NCBI RefSeq assembly: GCF_003054045.1
Contig: NZ_QBKH01000005.1
Location: forward strand, 372,001 to 436,000
Length of the DNA stretch: 64,000 nucleotides
Reading direction: 5' to 3'
DNA from: Sphingobacterium faecium
Lineage (GTDB): Bacteria > Bacteroidota > Bacteroidia > Sphingobacteriales > Sphingobacteriaceae
Below, piece by piece: positions 1 to 9,524 of this stretch. The translations under genes and the position numbers were made by a program. The stretch's first letter is position 1; each line of letters begins with the position of its first letter. A model generated the notes under the pieces. The model saw nothing but the letters and a program-made list of their open reading frames with translations. It was not told the origin of the DNA and did no database searches.

Positions 1-248
1 GGATATAGTCAATTACGGTCAGTTTTAATTTGCTCTTTGTATTCAGGGCATTATATTTTTGAACTTGATATGACTGCCAATTGATTCAAATTTGATGGCA
101 ACTCAGCACCTATATCACGACGTAGCAGGATGATACCTAAATTTATTCTTAAATTTGCTATTACGATTAGCGTTTTTTATATCATTCGATTTTTCAAAAT
201 AAAAAGATATAACTTAAAACCTATTGCAAAGTATACAACATTTAGTCC

Positions 249-3134
249 ATGAAATTTTTAATAAAGAGCTGCTTTCTCCTTCTTATATTGATCAATAATC
301 TTCCCACTCGGATTATAGCTCAGGATATACAATATCTAGCAAATCCTTGGGTCCAGCAATTCACAAAATCAGCCTATCAGGCTGGCAATCAAAACTGGGG
401 ATTAAGCGTGGATAAACAAGGTTTAATCTACGCCGCCAATTCAGAAGGACTGTTAGTTTATGATGGCGCTTACTGGAATTTATATCCTCATCCCAATAAA
501 GGTATTGTCCGTGTTGTTCAGGTTCATTCGGATGGAAAGATCTATACAGGCGGGCAATCAGAATTCGGATATTGGCAGAACAACAAAAATGGAAGGTTGG
601 AGTACCATTCAATCAGTAGCCTATTACAAAAAAAACTAAATGATGAAATTTGGAAAATCATTATCCGAGATAAGCGCATTATCTTTCAATCTTTTTCGAC
701 CATATACAGTTATGAAAATAACCAGATAAAAACAATTACTGGAGATGGAGAACCTTTTCTATTTGCTTTTCAAGCCAATAAAAGAATTTTCATAGAAAAA
801 TTACCATCTGGCTTACATGAATTAAAAAATCATAAATTAGTTCCTGTTCGAGATAAAGACCGGATAAAAGGACAGAATATCCTGAGCATACTCCCTATCG
901 ATCAACATTCTTTCTTGATCGGTACAGCAAAAGCTGGATTATTTGTGATGGATAAAAATGGCGCTATTAGTCCTTGGCAAAATGATATCAATGAGGAACT
1001 TAAGAATGCACAAATTAACAATGGCACTAAACTGTTGGACCATTATTATGTATTTGGAACAATCCTAAATGGTATTTATATCCTTGATGAAAAAGGTGTT
1101 CTAGTACAGCACATCAATAAAAGCCTTGGTTTGCAAAACAATACTGTTTTAAGCCTAACTGTTGACAAGCAATCGAATATCTGGACAGGACTTGATAATG
1201 GTATAGACCGAATAGCCATTAATTCTGATTTATATTATTATTCGGATAAATCTGGAAAGCTAGGAACTGTTTATTCTGCAAAAATTTATCAAGGATATCT
1301 TTATCTTGGAACCAACCAGGGCCTTTTTTATACTACCTGGAATCAGCAAAAGAAATATCAGCCCATCGACTTTAAAATGATTCAAGGATCGCAAGGTCAG
1401 GTTTGGAATTTAGAAATTATTAATAACGTGTTGGTATGTGGACATAATACGGGTACATTCCAGATAAAGGGAAACCAAATGAGCTTATTATCACCTAACA
1501 CGGGGGGGTGGGTAATTAAAAAACTATCTCCTCACTTCCCAACCGTTTTGCAGGGCAATTACACCGGTATATCATTGTTCCATAGTGCAACAAATGTATT
1601 AAATTATATCAAGCAATATCCAAACTTCAAATCTGGAGTTCAATTGTTAGAAACGCAAAGTAAAAATACAATTTGGGCAGCAGGATATAACGAGCTTAAT
1701 CTGATTAAATTTTCAGAAGATTTCTCTGAAATCAAACAGATAAAACCCTATGCACATCAGAAAGGACTACCAAAATCAAATTATATTGGTGTTTTTAAAT
1801 TGGGTGAGATCAATGTCTTTACCACGGATAGTGGACTTTATTTATACGATGAACTGGTGGATAAATTTACACCATACCAACAAGTCAATAAAAAACTAGG
1901 AACATTTGCCAAATCAAACAAAATAACCGTTGCAGGAAACAATAGCTATTGGTTTATTCATAAAACTCGGATTGCTTTAGTCAATCTATTACCTGGAGGG
2001 GAAATCAAAGTCGATTCAATCAAACTAGCATCATTAGAAGGTAACATGATGAAGTTTTATGAAAACATAGCGCCCATTGATGTCAATCAATATCTGATCA
2101 GTATTGATAATGGATTCTCATTATTGAATTTGAAACATGACAATTTCAAATCCGCGGCAGTACCGATTCCTCTCATTCGAAACATAAGAAGTCTTTTTAG
2201 TACCGATAGCGTTTATTTTAATGATGTTAAAGAAACGGTTAAGATAAAATACAGAAACAACAATATCAGAATATCTTACGCGTTGCCCTACTATACCGAA
2301 ATACCTGTACAATATCAATATAAATTGGGAAATAGCCAAAATGAATGGTCAGATTGGTCTAATTTGCCTTATAAGGAGTTTTCAAACCTTGTGGTAGGTA
2401 AGCACCAATTTATCATCCGTGCAAAACTACCGAATGGCTTCATAACCAAAGAGAATACCGTTGAAATTGAAATCTTACCACCGTGGTACAGAACCTGGTA
2501 TGCCTATTTAGGATATCTGATTCTGTTAATTTTTTCTTTTAAATGGATTCAGAACTGGTACAATAAAAAATTGATAAAACATGAAAAACAGTTAAAACAG
2601 TCCTATTTGCTCAAACAAGAAGAGCTCCTCAAGCAGGAGGCTATTCGTGCGCAGCAACATTTAATTGAGGTTAAAAATAAACAATTGGAGCATGAATTGT
2701 ATGTTAAGAAAAAGGAATTGACAAATGCAACAATGAATATTGTGCAAAAAAATGAGCTTTTAAATTCATTAAACCATGAACTGCTGCAATTAAAAGATGA
2801 AAATGGCAATAAATTAAAAGCGGATCAGCTTCAGAAAGTATCAAAGATTCTTAAAAATGCTTATGAAGACAATATGGATTGGCATCTATTTGAGCAAAGT
2901 TTTAATGAGACGCATGAGAACTTCTTCAAAAAATTAAAACAACAATTTCCGGAATTAATGCCAAATGATCTGAAATTATGCGCATACCTCAGATTAAATA
3001 TGAGTAGCAAAGAAATTGCCAGTCTACTCAATATCACAACACGTGGTGTAGAAATTAGAAGGTACCGATTACGTAAAAAATTGAATATACAAACAGAACA
3101 GAATTTAAGTGATTACTTAATGAATATCAACTAA
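249..3134 (+). CDS. Propeller-sensor membrane regulator with Y_Y_Y and LuxR-type HTH
   Basis: One-component transmembrane regulator of the neighbouring polysaccharide locus. An N-terminal signal/anchor (about residues 5-24) is followed by a long periplasmic region with repeats of the two-component-regulator propeller type (about 30-640) and a Y_Y_Y immunoglobulin-like domain (about 655-743, ending near the motif PPWYRTWYAY). One transmembrane helix lies at about 747-765, then a charged coiled coil (770-860). The C-terminus (about 895-955) is a LuxR/NarL-like helix-turn-helix containing SSKEIASLLNIT and GVEIRRYRLRKKL. No histidine kinase or receiver domain is present, so this is not a hybrid HTCS; the sensor appears to act directly on DNA from the membrane. 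It lies 360 bp upstream of susC, in the same direction but separated by a terminator, so it is probably transcribed alone. Ligand inferred, not shown: a glucan oligosaccharide. Confidence 0.87.
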   Translation: MKFLIKSCFLLLILINNLPTRIIAQDIQYLANPWVQQFTKSAYQAGNQNWGLSVDKQGLIYAANSEGLLVYDGAYWNLYPHPNKGIVRVVQVHSDGKIYTGGQSEFGYWQNNKNGRLEYHSISSLLQKKLNDEIWKIIIRDKRIIFQSFSTIYSYENNQIKTITGDGEPFLFAFQANKRIFIEKLPSGLHELKNHKLVPVRDKDRIKGQNILSILPIDQHSFLIGTAKAGLFVMDKNGAISPWQNDINEELKNAQINNGTKLLDHYYVFGTILNGIYILDEKGVLVQHINKSLGLQNNTVLSLTVDKQSNIWTGLDNGIDRIAINSDLYYYSDKSGKLGTVYSAKIYQGYLYLGTNQGLFYTTWNQQKKYQPIDFKMIQGSQGQVWNLEIINNVLVCGHNTGTFQIKGNQMSLLSPNTGGWVIKKLSPHFPTVLQGNYTGISLFHSATNVLNYIKQYPNFKSGVQLLETQSKNTIWAAGYNELNLIKFSEDFSEIKQIKPYAHQKGLPKSNYIGVFKLGEINVFTTDSGLYLYDELVDKFTPYQQVNKKLGTFAKSNKITVAGNNSYWFIHKTRIALVNLLPGGEIKVDSIKLASLEGNMMKFYENIAPIDVNQYLISIDNGFSLLNLKHDNFKSAAVPIPLIRNIRSLFSTDSVYFNDVKETVKIKYRNNNIRISYALPYYTEIPVQYQYKLGNSQNEWSDWSNLPYKEFSNLVVGKHQFIIRAKLPNGFITKENTVEIEILPPWYRTWYAYLGYLILLIFSFKWIQNWYNKKLIKHEKQLKQSYLLKQEELLKQEAIRAQQHLIEVKNKQLEHELYVKKKELTNATMNIVQKNELLNSLNHELLQLKDENGNKLKADQLQKVSKILKNAYEDNMDWHLFEQSFNETHENFFKKLKQQFPELMPNDLKLCAYLRLNMSSKEIASLLNITTRGVEIRRYRLRKKLNIQTEQNLSDYLMNIN

Positions 3135-3182
3135 AAATGTCTCTAAGTCGACCTCTCTCATCTGCGACTTAGAGACATTTTT
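3133..3182 (+). terminator. Hairpin terminator after the propeller regulator
   Basis: Perfect 18-bp inverted repeat, arms 3133-3150 and 3165-3182, with a T run in the distal arm. The proximal arm starts inside the stop codon of the regulator. It isolates the regulator from the susC operon. Confidence 0.85.
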
Positions 3183-3494
3183 TTATTGAAACCAATCAAA
3201 ATACTACATCATTACCTCTCATACGATATAGTGTGTTTTTAACACTATCTATCAAATAAAGTAACAACACACTCACTATAAGTTACTGACAAACAACTAT
3301 AATTAATAACAAAAACACAAATACTTTGTATTCAAACGGAGTGATGTAATAATGTATAAGTCCAAAATTATACATTTCGAATACTACATCACATCTTTGC
3401 TGTAGTGAAACTTAACATAAATGTTAAATTTCATTAACAAACATTCAGAATAATTGGAATTTATTAATTGAAAGGATAACCAAAAAATTCACCT
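3183..3494. promoter_or_regulatory. susC upstream region with clustered inverted repeats and -7 box
   Basis: Non-coding gap dense in symmetry. ATAGTGT/ACACTAT forms an inverted repeat at 3228-3248. GTAAC/GTTAC lies at 3261-3265 and 3282-3286. A nested pair has outer arms GTGATGTA 3341-3348 and TACATCAC 3385-3392, and inner arms AATGTATAA 3351-3359 and TTATACATT 3368-3376. The 12-mer AATACTACATCA occurs twice, at 3200-3211 and 3380-3391. CATCTTTG at 3392-3399 is one base from the Bacteroidota -7 consensus TAnnTTTG and directly abuts the nested repeat, so a protein bound there would overlap the promoter. This leaves a leader of about 90 nt before the susC ATG. Binding by the upstream regulator is inference. 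Confidence 0.55.
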
Positions 3495-6400
3495 ATGAGG
3501 AAGTTATTTACATTATTATTACTCCCTGCATTTTGTCACATCAATGTGTCAGTATATGCACAAAGCGGTAAAGTGATTACTGGAAAAATTACAGCTAAAT
3601 CATCAAATGCCGTACTTTCAGGAGTTACCATTTCGGTTAAAGGCACAAACGTAGCTACGCAGTCGGACGCAAATGGAGAATTTAAAATTGCAGCAGATCC
3701 AAATCAAGTATTGATTTTCCGCTACATCGGTTATGATGGTAAAGAAGTGACCATCGGACAACAAAACAATGTTATTGTTAATCTAGCAGAACAAAATACT
3801 GCTTTGGATGAGATCGTAGTCATTGGTTACGGTACCGCTAAGAAAGCAGATTTGACAGGTGCCATTTCACGGGTGACGGCAGGTGATATTGTTAAGCAGC
3901 CCGCATTGAATGCTGTACAATCTGTACAGGGTAAAATTGCTGGGGTGAATATTATTGCCAATGAAGCTCCTGGCTCTGCTCCTACAGTGATTATTCGTGG
4001 TCTAGGAACAGCTTCGGGCGGTCGTGAGCCGCTATACATTGTCGATGGATTTCCTGTCGATAACATCACAAATATCAATTCGGCAGATATCGTATCCATG
4101 GATGTCTTAAAAGATGCCTCTTCAGCTTCTATTTATGGTCTACGAGCAGCTAACGGTGTGATCTTAGTAACGACAAAACAAGGAAAAGCAGGTCGTGCTC
4201 AAATCACTTATGATGGATATGTAGGTGCTAAAGGGATACTCAATCGTGTTAAAATGGCTGATGCCAATGAATATGTCACTCATTTTAATGAAAATCAAGC
4301 GGTAGTAGCAAAAGATGGAATTCCATTAGCACTCAACCAAAAAAACAATACCGATTGGTTTAAGGAATTATTACAAACTGGTATTGTAACTAATAACGTG
4401 GTTAGCGTATCTGGAGGTTCAGATGCAGTAGACTATTTCTTTAGTTATAACAACTTTACAGAAAAAGGAATTACAGACGGTTCGCGATATGTACGAAATA
4501 CCATTCGTAATAATAACACCTACAAATTTTTTGATAACAAATTAAAATTAAGTCAAACGCTAAATGTATCCTTCTCTAATGATCGTACCAAACCATTAAG
4601 TGCATTTGATGCGGCTTACCGTCAGTCACCTTTAGTACCTGTTCAGTACGAAAATGGCCGATACGGAAGACCTATTTATAATAAGACTACAGGTGAAGCG
4701 ACTTATATTCTTGGTGCAGGACAAGCTGGAGGAAAGTTGAATGATACAGGAAACCCTGTCTATGAAAACAAGATGCAAGAGCAGTACAACAAAAACTTGT
4801 CCATTCAAGGCGGACTTCAAGCCGAATATCAAATCTTCAGTGATTTAAAATTCACCTCTCGTCTCGGTGTGACAAAGTTCTTTTCTCAAAATAGAGGTTT
4901 TAACGATATTAAAGACCGTTACTTAAATGAAGACCCTTTAAGAACATCTGCAGAGTTTGAAGAATTGAAAGCAAAGAACCCTAAATCACTTACTTATGCT
5001 AATAACAGTTTAAATCTTGCGAAAACGGAGACATTCCGCTGGGCGTGGGAAAATTTCCTATCCTATCAAAAACGCTTTGGGAAGCATAATTTAGATGCAA
5101 CCTTGGGGACTTCAAGAGAGAAAGTGGAAATTGGTAACATGTCTGATCTGACTGGATACGATGTGCCAAACAAATCACAATATTGGAATATTGATCTTGC
5201 TTCTTTAAATTACGATAAGACAGTCATACAGACTTCTTATACACCTACAGCATTGGTTTCATATTTTGCCCGTGCACAGTATAATTACGATTCTAAATAC
5301 TATTTGACCGCAACAGTACGTCGTGATGGTTCGAGTAAATTTAAGGCTTCAGGAGAATTCTTTGATATCTTCCCATCATTTGGAGCGGGTTGGACTGTTT
5401 CCAATGAGAGCTTTATGCAAGGATCAGGTATTGATTTCTTGAAAGTAAGAGCAAATTGGGGTAAATTAGGAAATCAAAAAATTCCTTTAAACGTTTCCCA
5501 AGTTTTATCTTCTCCAGGTTCCGCTAATTACAATTACGTGTTTGGACCAGAACAAGACCTTGTACTTGGAGTAGCCTATGGCAGCCCAGCAAGAAATCTA
5601 AGATGGGAGGTAACTGAAGAAACTGGTTTAGGCCTTGATTTCACCTTATTAAGTAACCGCTTAAGTGGTAATGTGGATTATTACAATAAGACCAATACCA
5701 ATGCTATTTTAGAAGTAAAACCCTTATTGAATTCACCGTTTTCTCAAAAATACTTTGATCACGGTGGAAAAATATCAAATCAAGGGGTGGAGATTGGTTT
5801 AAATTGGACTGATCAAATTAACGAAAACCTTTCGTACAGCATCGGTGGTAACTACTCATACAATAAAAATACATTGAAAGAGGTAAAACCGGCTTATGAT
5901 GGTGCTATAGGAGGAAGTCTTAATAATGGACAAATCACTAAACAGTTGAAAAAAGGTCAACCACTCTACGCATGGTATATGCTGGAATCTGATGGTGTTT
6001 GGCAAACAGAAGCTGAAATTGCAGATGGTGTGGCAACAACTGGAGCGAAACCTGGTTATTTAAAATACAAAGATCAAAATGGTGATGGAGTTATTGATGA
6101 TAACGACAAAGTTTTCCATGGATCATATTTACCATCGTCGACATTTGGATTAAACCTGAGTGTCAACTATAAGAAATGGGATTTCACGGCTCAGGGCTAC
6201 GGAGTAGCAGGCAATAAAATTTACAACGGATTAAAAGGAACTCGGGTCAATGGTGGAGAAAATATTACCAAAGAGACTTTTGATAACCGTTGGACTGGAG
6301 CAGGAACATCCAATACACATCCTGGAGCAGCTCATGATGCCCTAGCTTCAAGTTATTATTTAGAGTCGGGAGCATATTTTAGAATCAATAACTTAACATT

Positions 6401-6611
6401 AGGTTATACTATTCCAAAATTATACAATTCAACATCAAAAATTAGAATGTATTTAACAGCGCAGAACCCTTTCATGTTTACAAAATATACAGGTTTCTCT
6501 CCTGAAATTACAGGAACAAATGCTGGCGCTCCCGGTGAAACTGCTGGAATTGAGCTATCTGCTTATCCAACAACACGCAATTTCATTTTCGGAGTCAATG
6601 TTTCATTCTAA
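3495..6611 (+). CDS. susC: SusC/RagA-family TonB-linked outer-membrane transporter
   Basis: TonB-dependent importer of oligosaccharides across the outer membrane, working with the SusD lipoprotein encoded next. A signal peptide ends at about residue 23 (VYAQ). A carboxypeptidase-regulatory-like domain (about 25-105, GKITAKSSNAVLSGVTISV) is followed by the TonB box/plug with the family signatures DEIVVIGYGTAKKADLTGAI, IRGLGT and PLYIVDGFPV, and a beta-barrel to the C-terminal phenylalanine. 1038 residues is a usual SusC length. No anti-sigma-interacting STN domain precedes the plug, which fits control by the propeller regulator and not by an ECF sigma/anti-sigma pair. susD begins 18 bp after the stop. 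Confidence 0.96.
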   Translation: MRKLFTLLLLPAFCHINVSVYAQSGKVITGKITAKSSNAVLSGVTISVKGTNVATQSDANGEFKIAADPNQVLIFRYIGYDGKEVTIGQQNNVIVNLAEQNTALDEIVVIGYGTAKKADLTGAISRVTAGDIVKQPALNAVQSVQGKIAGVNIIANEAPGSAPTVIIRGLGTASGGREPLYIVDGFPVDNITNINSADIVSMDVLKDASSASIYGLRAANGVILVTTKQGKAGRAQITYDGYVGAKGILNRVKMADANEYVTHFNENQAVVAKDGIPLALNQKNNTDWFKELLQTGIVTNNVVSVSGGSDAVDYFFSYNNFTEKGITDGSRYVRNTIRNNNTYKFFDNKLKLSQTLNVSFSNDRTKPLSAFDAAYRQSPLVPVQYENGRYGRPIYNKTTGEATYILGAGQAGGKLNDTGNPVYENKMQEQYNKNLSIQGGLQAEYQIFSDLKFTSRLGVTKFFSQNRGFNDIKDRYLNEDPLRTSAEFEELKAKNPKSLTYANNSLNLAKTETFRWAWENFLSYQKRFGKHNLDATLGTSREKVEIGNMSDLTGYDVPNKSQYWNIDLASLNYDKTVIQTSYTPTALVSYFARAQYNYDSKYYLTATVRRDGSSKFKASGEFFDIFPSFGAGWTVSNESFMQGSGIDFLKVRANWGKLGNQKIPLNVSQVLSSPGSANYNYVFGPEQDLVLGVAYGSPARNLRWEVTEETGLGLDFTLLSNRLSGNVDYYNKTNTNAILEVKPLLNSPFSQKYFDHGGKISNQGVEIGLNWTDQINENLSYSIGGNYSYNKNTLKEVKPAYDGAIGGSLNNGQITKQLKKGQPLYAWYMLESDGVWQTEAEIADGVATTGAKPGYLKYKDQNGDGVIDDNDKVFHGSYLPSSTFGLNLSVNYKKWDFTAQGYGVAGNKIYNGLKGTRVNGGENITKETFDNRWTGAGTSNTHPGAAHDALASSYYLESGAYFRINNLTLGYTIPKLYNSTSKIRMYLTAQNPFMFTKYTGFSPEITGTNAGAPGETAGIELSAYPTTRNFIFGVNVSF

Positions 6612-6629
6612 ACTTTAAAAATTAAAATC

Positions 6630-8057
6630 ATGAAATTTAACAAATTACATATAGCCTTAATTTTAACAGCAGGTTTGAGCATGTCTGCCTGTAAAGATTC
6701 ATCATTTTTAGATGTGCCTTCTCAAGAAATTGTGGAGGAAGGTGATAAAGATCAGGTTTACACACCTGAATCTTTTGTCAATTCTGTCTACGGGATGTTT
6801 ACGGACTGGAATTATTCGTTTTCTTATGTGGCGATTACCGATATGCTTTCTGATAATGCCGACAAGGGGTCTTCTCCTACCGATCCAGGAGGTGATAAAC
6901 AAGAAATTGATAATCTAGCGTACACCAGTTCTTCAGGTTCTTTCGGTGCATTATGGTCTCATTGGTACAAAGCTATTGGCCGTGCAACACAATCAATTGC
7001 ATTGACGGAATCAACTGAAATTGCAGATGCTGCTTATAAAAACAGACTGATCGGCGAAGCGAAGTTCTTACGTGCTTTAAATTATTTCTATTTAGTTCGT
7101 GGTTGGGGCGATGTTCCAATTCAAGATCAAGACTTAATCATTCGCGCGCCTAAGGCAGACGTCTATGCTTATATCATTAAAGATTTAAAAGAAGCTATTG
7201 AGGTATTGCCTTTAAAATCTGCGTATGAGTCTAAAGACCTTGGTCGTGCTACAAAAGGTGCAGCACAAGCTTTATTATCAAAAGTATACTTATACAATCA
7301 AAACTGGAATGAGGCCTATACGTTAGCAAAAGAGGTCATTAATTCAGGTCAATATGGCTTGGAATCAAAATATGAGGTGCTGTGGCGCGCAAGTTCAGAA
7401 AATGGCACAGAGTCGATCTTTGAATTTCAGGCACGTGGAGAAGCTATTGCTCATGGTGTACAACAATATTCAGAAGTTCAAGGTGCCCGTGGTGTAACTG
7501 GCTGGGGCTGGGGCTTCAATACACCTTCTCAAAATTTATTAAATGCCTTTAACGCAGAACAAGATAATATCCGCCGCGACGCGACTATTATTTTTCGTGG
7601 AGAAACTTTGTGGGATGGCCGTGTAGTCGGAACTGGGGTTGAAAATCCAATGTACAACGAGAAAGCATACTCATCCGCTAATGCAGGTGCTGGGGATGGT
7701 GATAAAAATGTGCGCTATTTACGTTTAGGCGAAGTATATTTGATCTTGGCAGAAGCCGCTAATGAAATGGGTAATACCGCAGAAGCGACCACTGCACTGA
7801 ATACGATTCGTACTCGTGTCAAATTGCCTAATACCACGGCTACTAATCAAACAGACTTACGCAAAGCAATCTGGAAGGAACGCCGTCTAGAATTAGCTTT
7901 TGAGCATGATCGTTGGTTTGATTTAGTTCGTACTAAACAAGCTCCTGAAGCGATGAAAGCAGATGGAAAAACATTCCAAGAAAAGCATTATTTGTTCCCA
8001 ATTCCTTACGAACAATTAACACAAACACCAGACATGGTGAAAAATCCGGGTTACTAA
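6630..8057 (+). CDS. susD: SusD/RagB-family surface glycan-binding lipoprotein
   Basis: Outer-membrane lipoprotein that caps the SusC channel and captures glycan. The lipobox SMSAC places the lipidated cysteine at residue 21. TPR-like SusD helices follow (LIGEAKFLRALNYFYLVRGWGDVP near 145-170 and LLSKVYLYNQNWNEAYTLA near 213-232), and the C-terminal RagB signature includes RYLRLGEVYLILAEAANEMG and RRLELAFEHDRWFDLVRT. 475 residues is normal, and the final FPIP...NPGY is the typical family ending. It is co-transcribed with susC. Binding specificity cannot be read from the sequence; the neighbouring enzymes suggest beta-glucan oligosaccharides. Confidence 0.95.
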   Translation: MKFNKLHIALILTAGLSMSACKDSSFLDVPSQEIVEEGDKDQVYTPESFVNSVYGMFTDWNYSFSYVAITDMLSDNADKGSSPTDPGGDKQEIDNLAYTSSSGSFGALWSHWYKAIGRATQSIALTESTEIADAAYKNRLIGEAKFLRALNYFYLVRGWGDVPIQDQDLIIRAPKADVYAYIIKDLKEAIEVLPLKSAYESKDLGRATKGAAQALLSKVYLYNQNWNEAYTLAKEVINSGQYGLESKYEVLWRASSENGTESIFEFQARGEAIAHGVQQYSEVQGARGVTGWGWGFNTPSQNLLNAFNAEQDNIRRDATIIFRGETLWDGRVVGTGVENPMYNEKAYSSANAGAGDGDKNVRYLRLGEVYLILAEAANEMGNTAEATTALNTIRTRVKLPNTTATNQTDLRKAIWKERRLELAFEHDRWFDLVRTKQAPEAMKADGKTFQEKHYLFPIPYEQLTQTPDMVKNPGY

Positions 8058-8082
8058 TCCAGGTTTACAATCATACAACGAA

Positions 8083-8113
8083 AACTGGGACTTATTAGCA
8101 CTAAGTCCCAGTT
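8083..8113 (+). terminator. Hairpin between susD and the GH144-like gene
   Basis: Perfect 12-bp inverted repeat, arms 8083-8094 and 8102-8113, followed by only a weak T tract. It may be an incomplete terminator or processing site that lowers expression of the enzyme genes relative to susCD, a common pattern in Sus-type operons. Confidence 0.6.
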
Positions 8114-8144
8114 CTTTAATATCCATCGCTCTACTTACGCTACT

Positions 8145-9491
8145 ATGAAGTTAAAATTTAATCCCAAGCTTATCTTAGGCTTAATCTTAATTGGTACAAG
8201 CATTACTGCCTGTAAAACACCTCAAACTTTACAGAAAACTACTGTTTCTGATGATTCTTTAATGACCCTAGTACAAAAACAAACGTTTAATTATTTCTGG
8301 GAAGGCGCAGAACCGAATTCGGGAATGGCAAGAGAAAGAATACACCTAGATGGACAATATCCACTGAATGATTTTAATGTTGTCACCGTCGGCGGTTCTG
8401 GTTTTGGCATCATGGCTACAATTGTTGCTGCGGAACGTGGTTTTATTTCTGCCGATGAAGCAACTAAAAGGTTTGATCGTATTGTAGATTTTCTAGCAAA
8501 AGCCGATCGTTATCACGGTGCTTGGTCGCATTGGATAGATGGTCCAACTGGAAAATCGAAGGTTTTTGGAAATCAAGATGATGCAGCTGATATCGTTGAG
8601 ACAGCATTTATGGCTCAAGCGTTAATCTGTCTTCGCGAATATTATCAAAATGGTAACGACCAGCAGCAGCAAGTTGCTAAGAAAGCAGACGCTTTGTGGA
8701 AAGGAATTGATTGGGATTTCTTTAGAAATGGCCAAGATGTGCTGTACTGGCACTGGAGTCCAACACATGGCTGGGGAATGAATCATGCTATCCAAGGTTA
8801 TGATGAGTGTCTAATCAGTTATGTGCTTGCAGCAAGTTCACCAACCCATCCTATCCCAGCTTCTACTTACCATAAAGGTTGGGCAAGAAGTGGAGCAATA
8901 GTATCTACAGGCGAAAAATATGGAATACCGCTAATTTTGAAACATAATGCTCCTGAAAATGCGGTAGGTCCTCTATTTTGGTCCCATTATTCATATTTAG
9001 GACTAAATCCAAAAGGACTACAGGATCAATATGCTGATTATTGGAAAGTCAATGTCAATCACACTAAAATCAATATTGAGTACGCTAAACAAAATCCTCA
9101 TCAATTTAAAGGATATGGTGAAAACTCTTGGGGCCTAACGGCGAGTTATTCTGTCAAGGGGTATGATGCTCATCATCCAGACAATGATAAAGGGGTCATC
9201 TCTCCTACAGCTGCACTTTCATCCATCCCTTACGCACCTGAAGAAAGCTTGAAGGCAATGCACTACTTCTATGAGCAAAAAGGTACAGAGCTTTTTGGTA
9301 AGTATGGATTTTACGATGCTTTTTCTGAAACAGAAAACTGGTACCCACAACGCTATCTAGCCATCGATCAAGGACCGATAGTGGTCATGATCGAGAATTA
9401 TAGAACTGGTTTAATTTGGAACTTGTTTATGCAAGCTCCTGAGATTAAAGCAGGATTAAAAAATTTAGGTTTTAAAAGCCCAAAGCTATAA
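8145..9491 (+). CDS. GH144-like (PF10091, glucoamylase-family) lipoprotein, probable endo-beta-1,2-glucanase
   Basis: Predicted lipoprotein (lipobox SITAC, cysteine 23) whose entire mature part matches the PF10091 'glycoamylase' family. Recognisable blocks are QTFNYFWEGAEPNSGMARER, GGSGFGIMATIVAAERGFIS, GAWSHWIDGPTGK, WHWSPTHGWGMNHAIQGYDE and ENWYPQRYLAIDQGPIVVMIENYRTG. Characterised Bacteroidota members of this family (the Chitinophaga pinensis enzyme that founded GH144) are endo-beta-1,2-glucanases releasing sophoro-oligosaccharides. The product is probably displayed on the outer membrane next to SusCD and feeds short oligosaccharides to the GH3 enzyme 33 bp downstream. I cannot assign catalytic residues with confidence. 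The older label 'glucoamylase' is probably misleading. Confidence 0.85.
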   Translation: MKLKFNPKLILGLILIGTSITACKTPQTLQKTTVSDDSLMTLVQKQTFNYFWEGAEPNSGMARERIHLDGQYPLNDFNVVTVGGSGFGIMATIVAAERGFISADEATKRFDRIVDFLAKADRYHGAWSHWIDGPTGKSKVFGNQDDAADIVETAFMAQALICLREYYQNGNDQQQQVAKKADALWKGIDWDFFRNGQDVLYWHWSPTHGWGMNHAIQGYDECLISYVLAASSPTHPIPASTYHKGWARSGAIVSTGEKYGIPLILKHNAPENAVGPLFWSHYSYLGLNPKGLQDQYADYWKVNVNHTKINIEYAKQNPHQFKGYGENSWGLTASYSVKGYDAHHPDNDKGVISPTAALSSIPYAPEESLKAMHYFYEQKGTELFGKYGFYDAFSETENWYPQRYLAIDQGPIVVMIENYRTGLIWNLFMQAPEIKAGLKNLGFKSPKL

Positions 9492-9524
9492 TACACATTA
9501 TTCACACACAATAACTATTAGAAC

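Noticed and set aside
1-248. Possible gene end or promoter in the first 248 bases.
   Set aside because: No frame continues into the window edge with protein-like content and no exact -7 box precedes the regulator.
8145-9491. Annotation as glucoamylase.
   Set aside because: PF10091 is historically labelled so, but characterised close members are beta-1,2-glucanases (GH144), and the GH3 neighbour fits beta-linkages.
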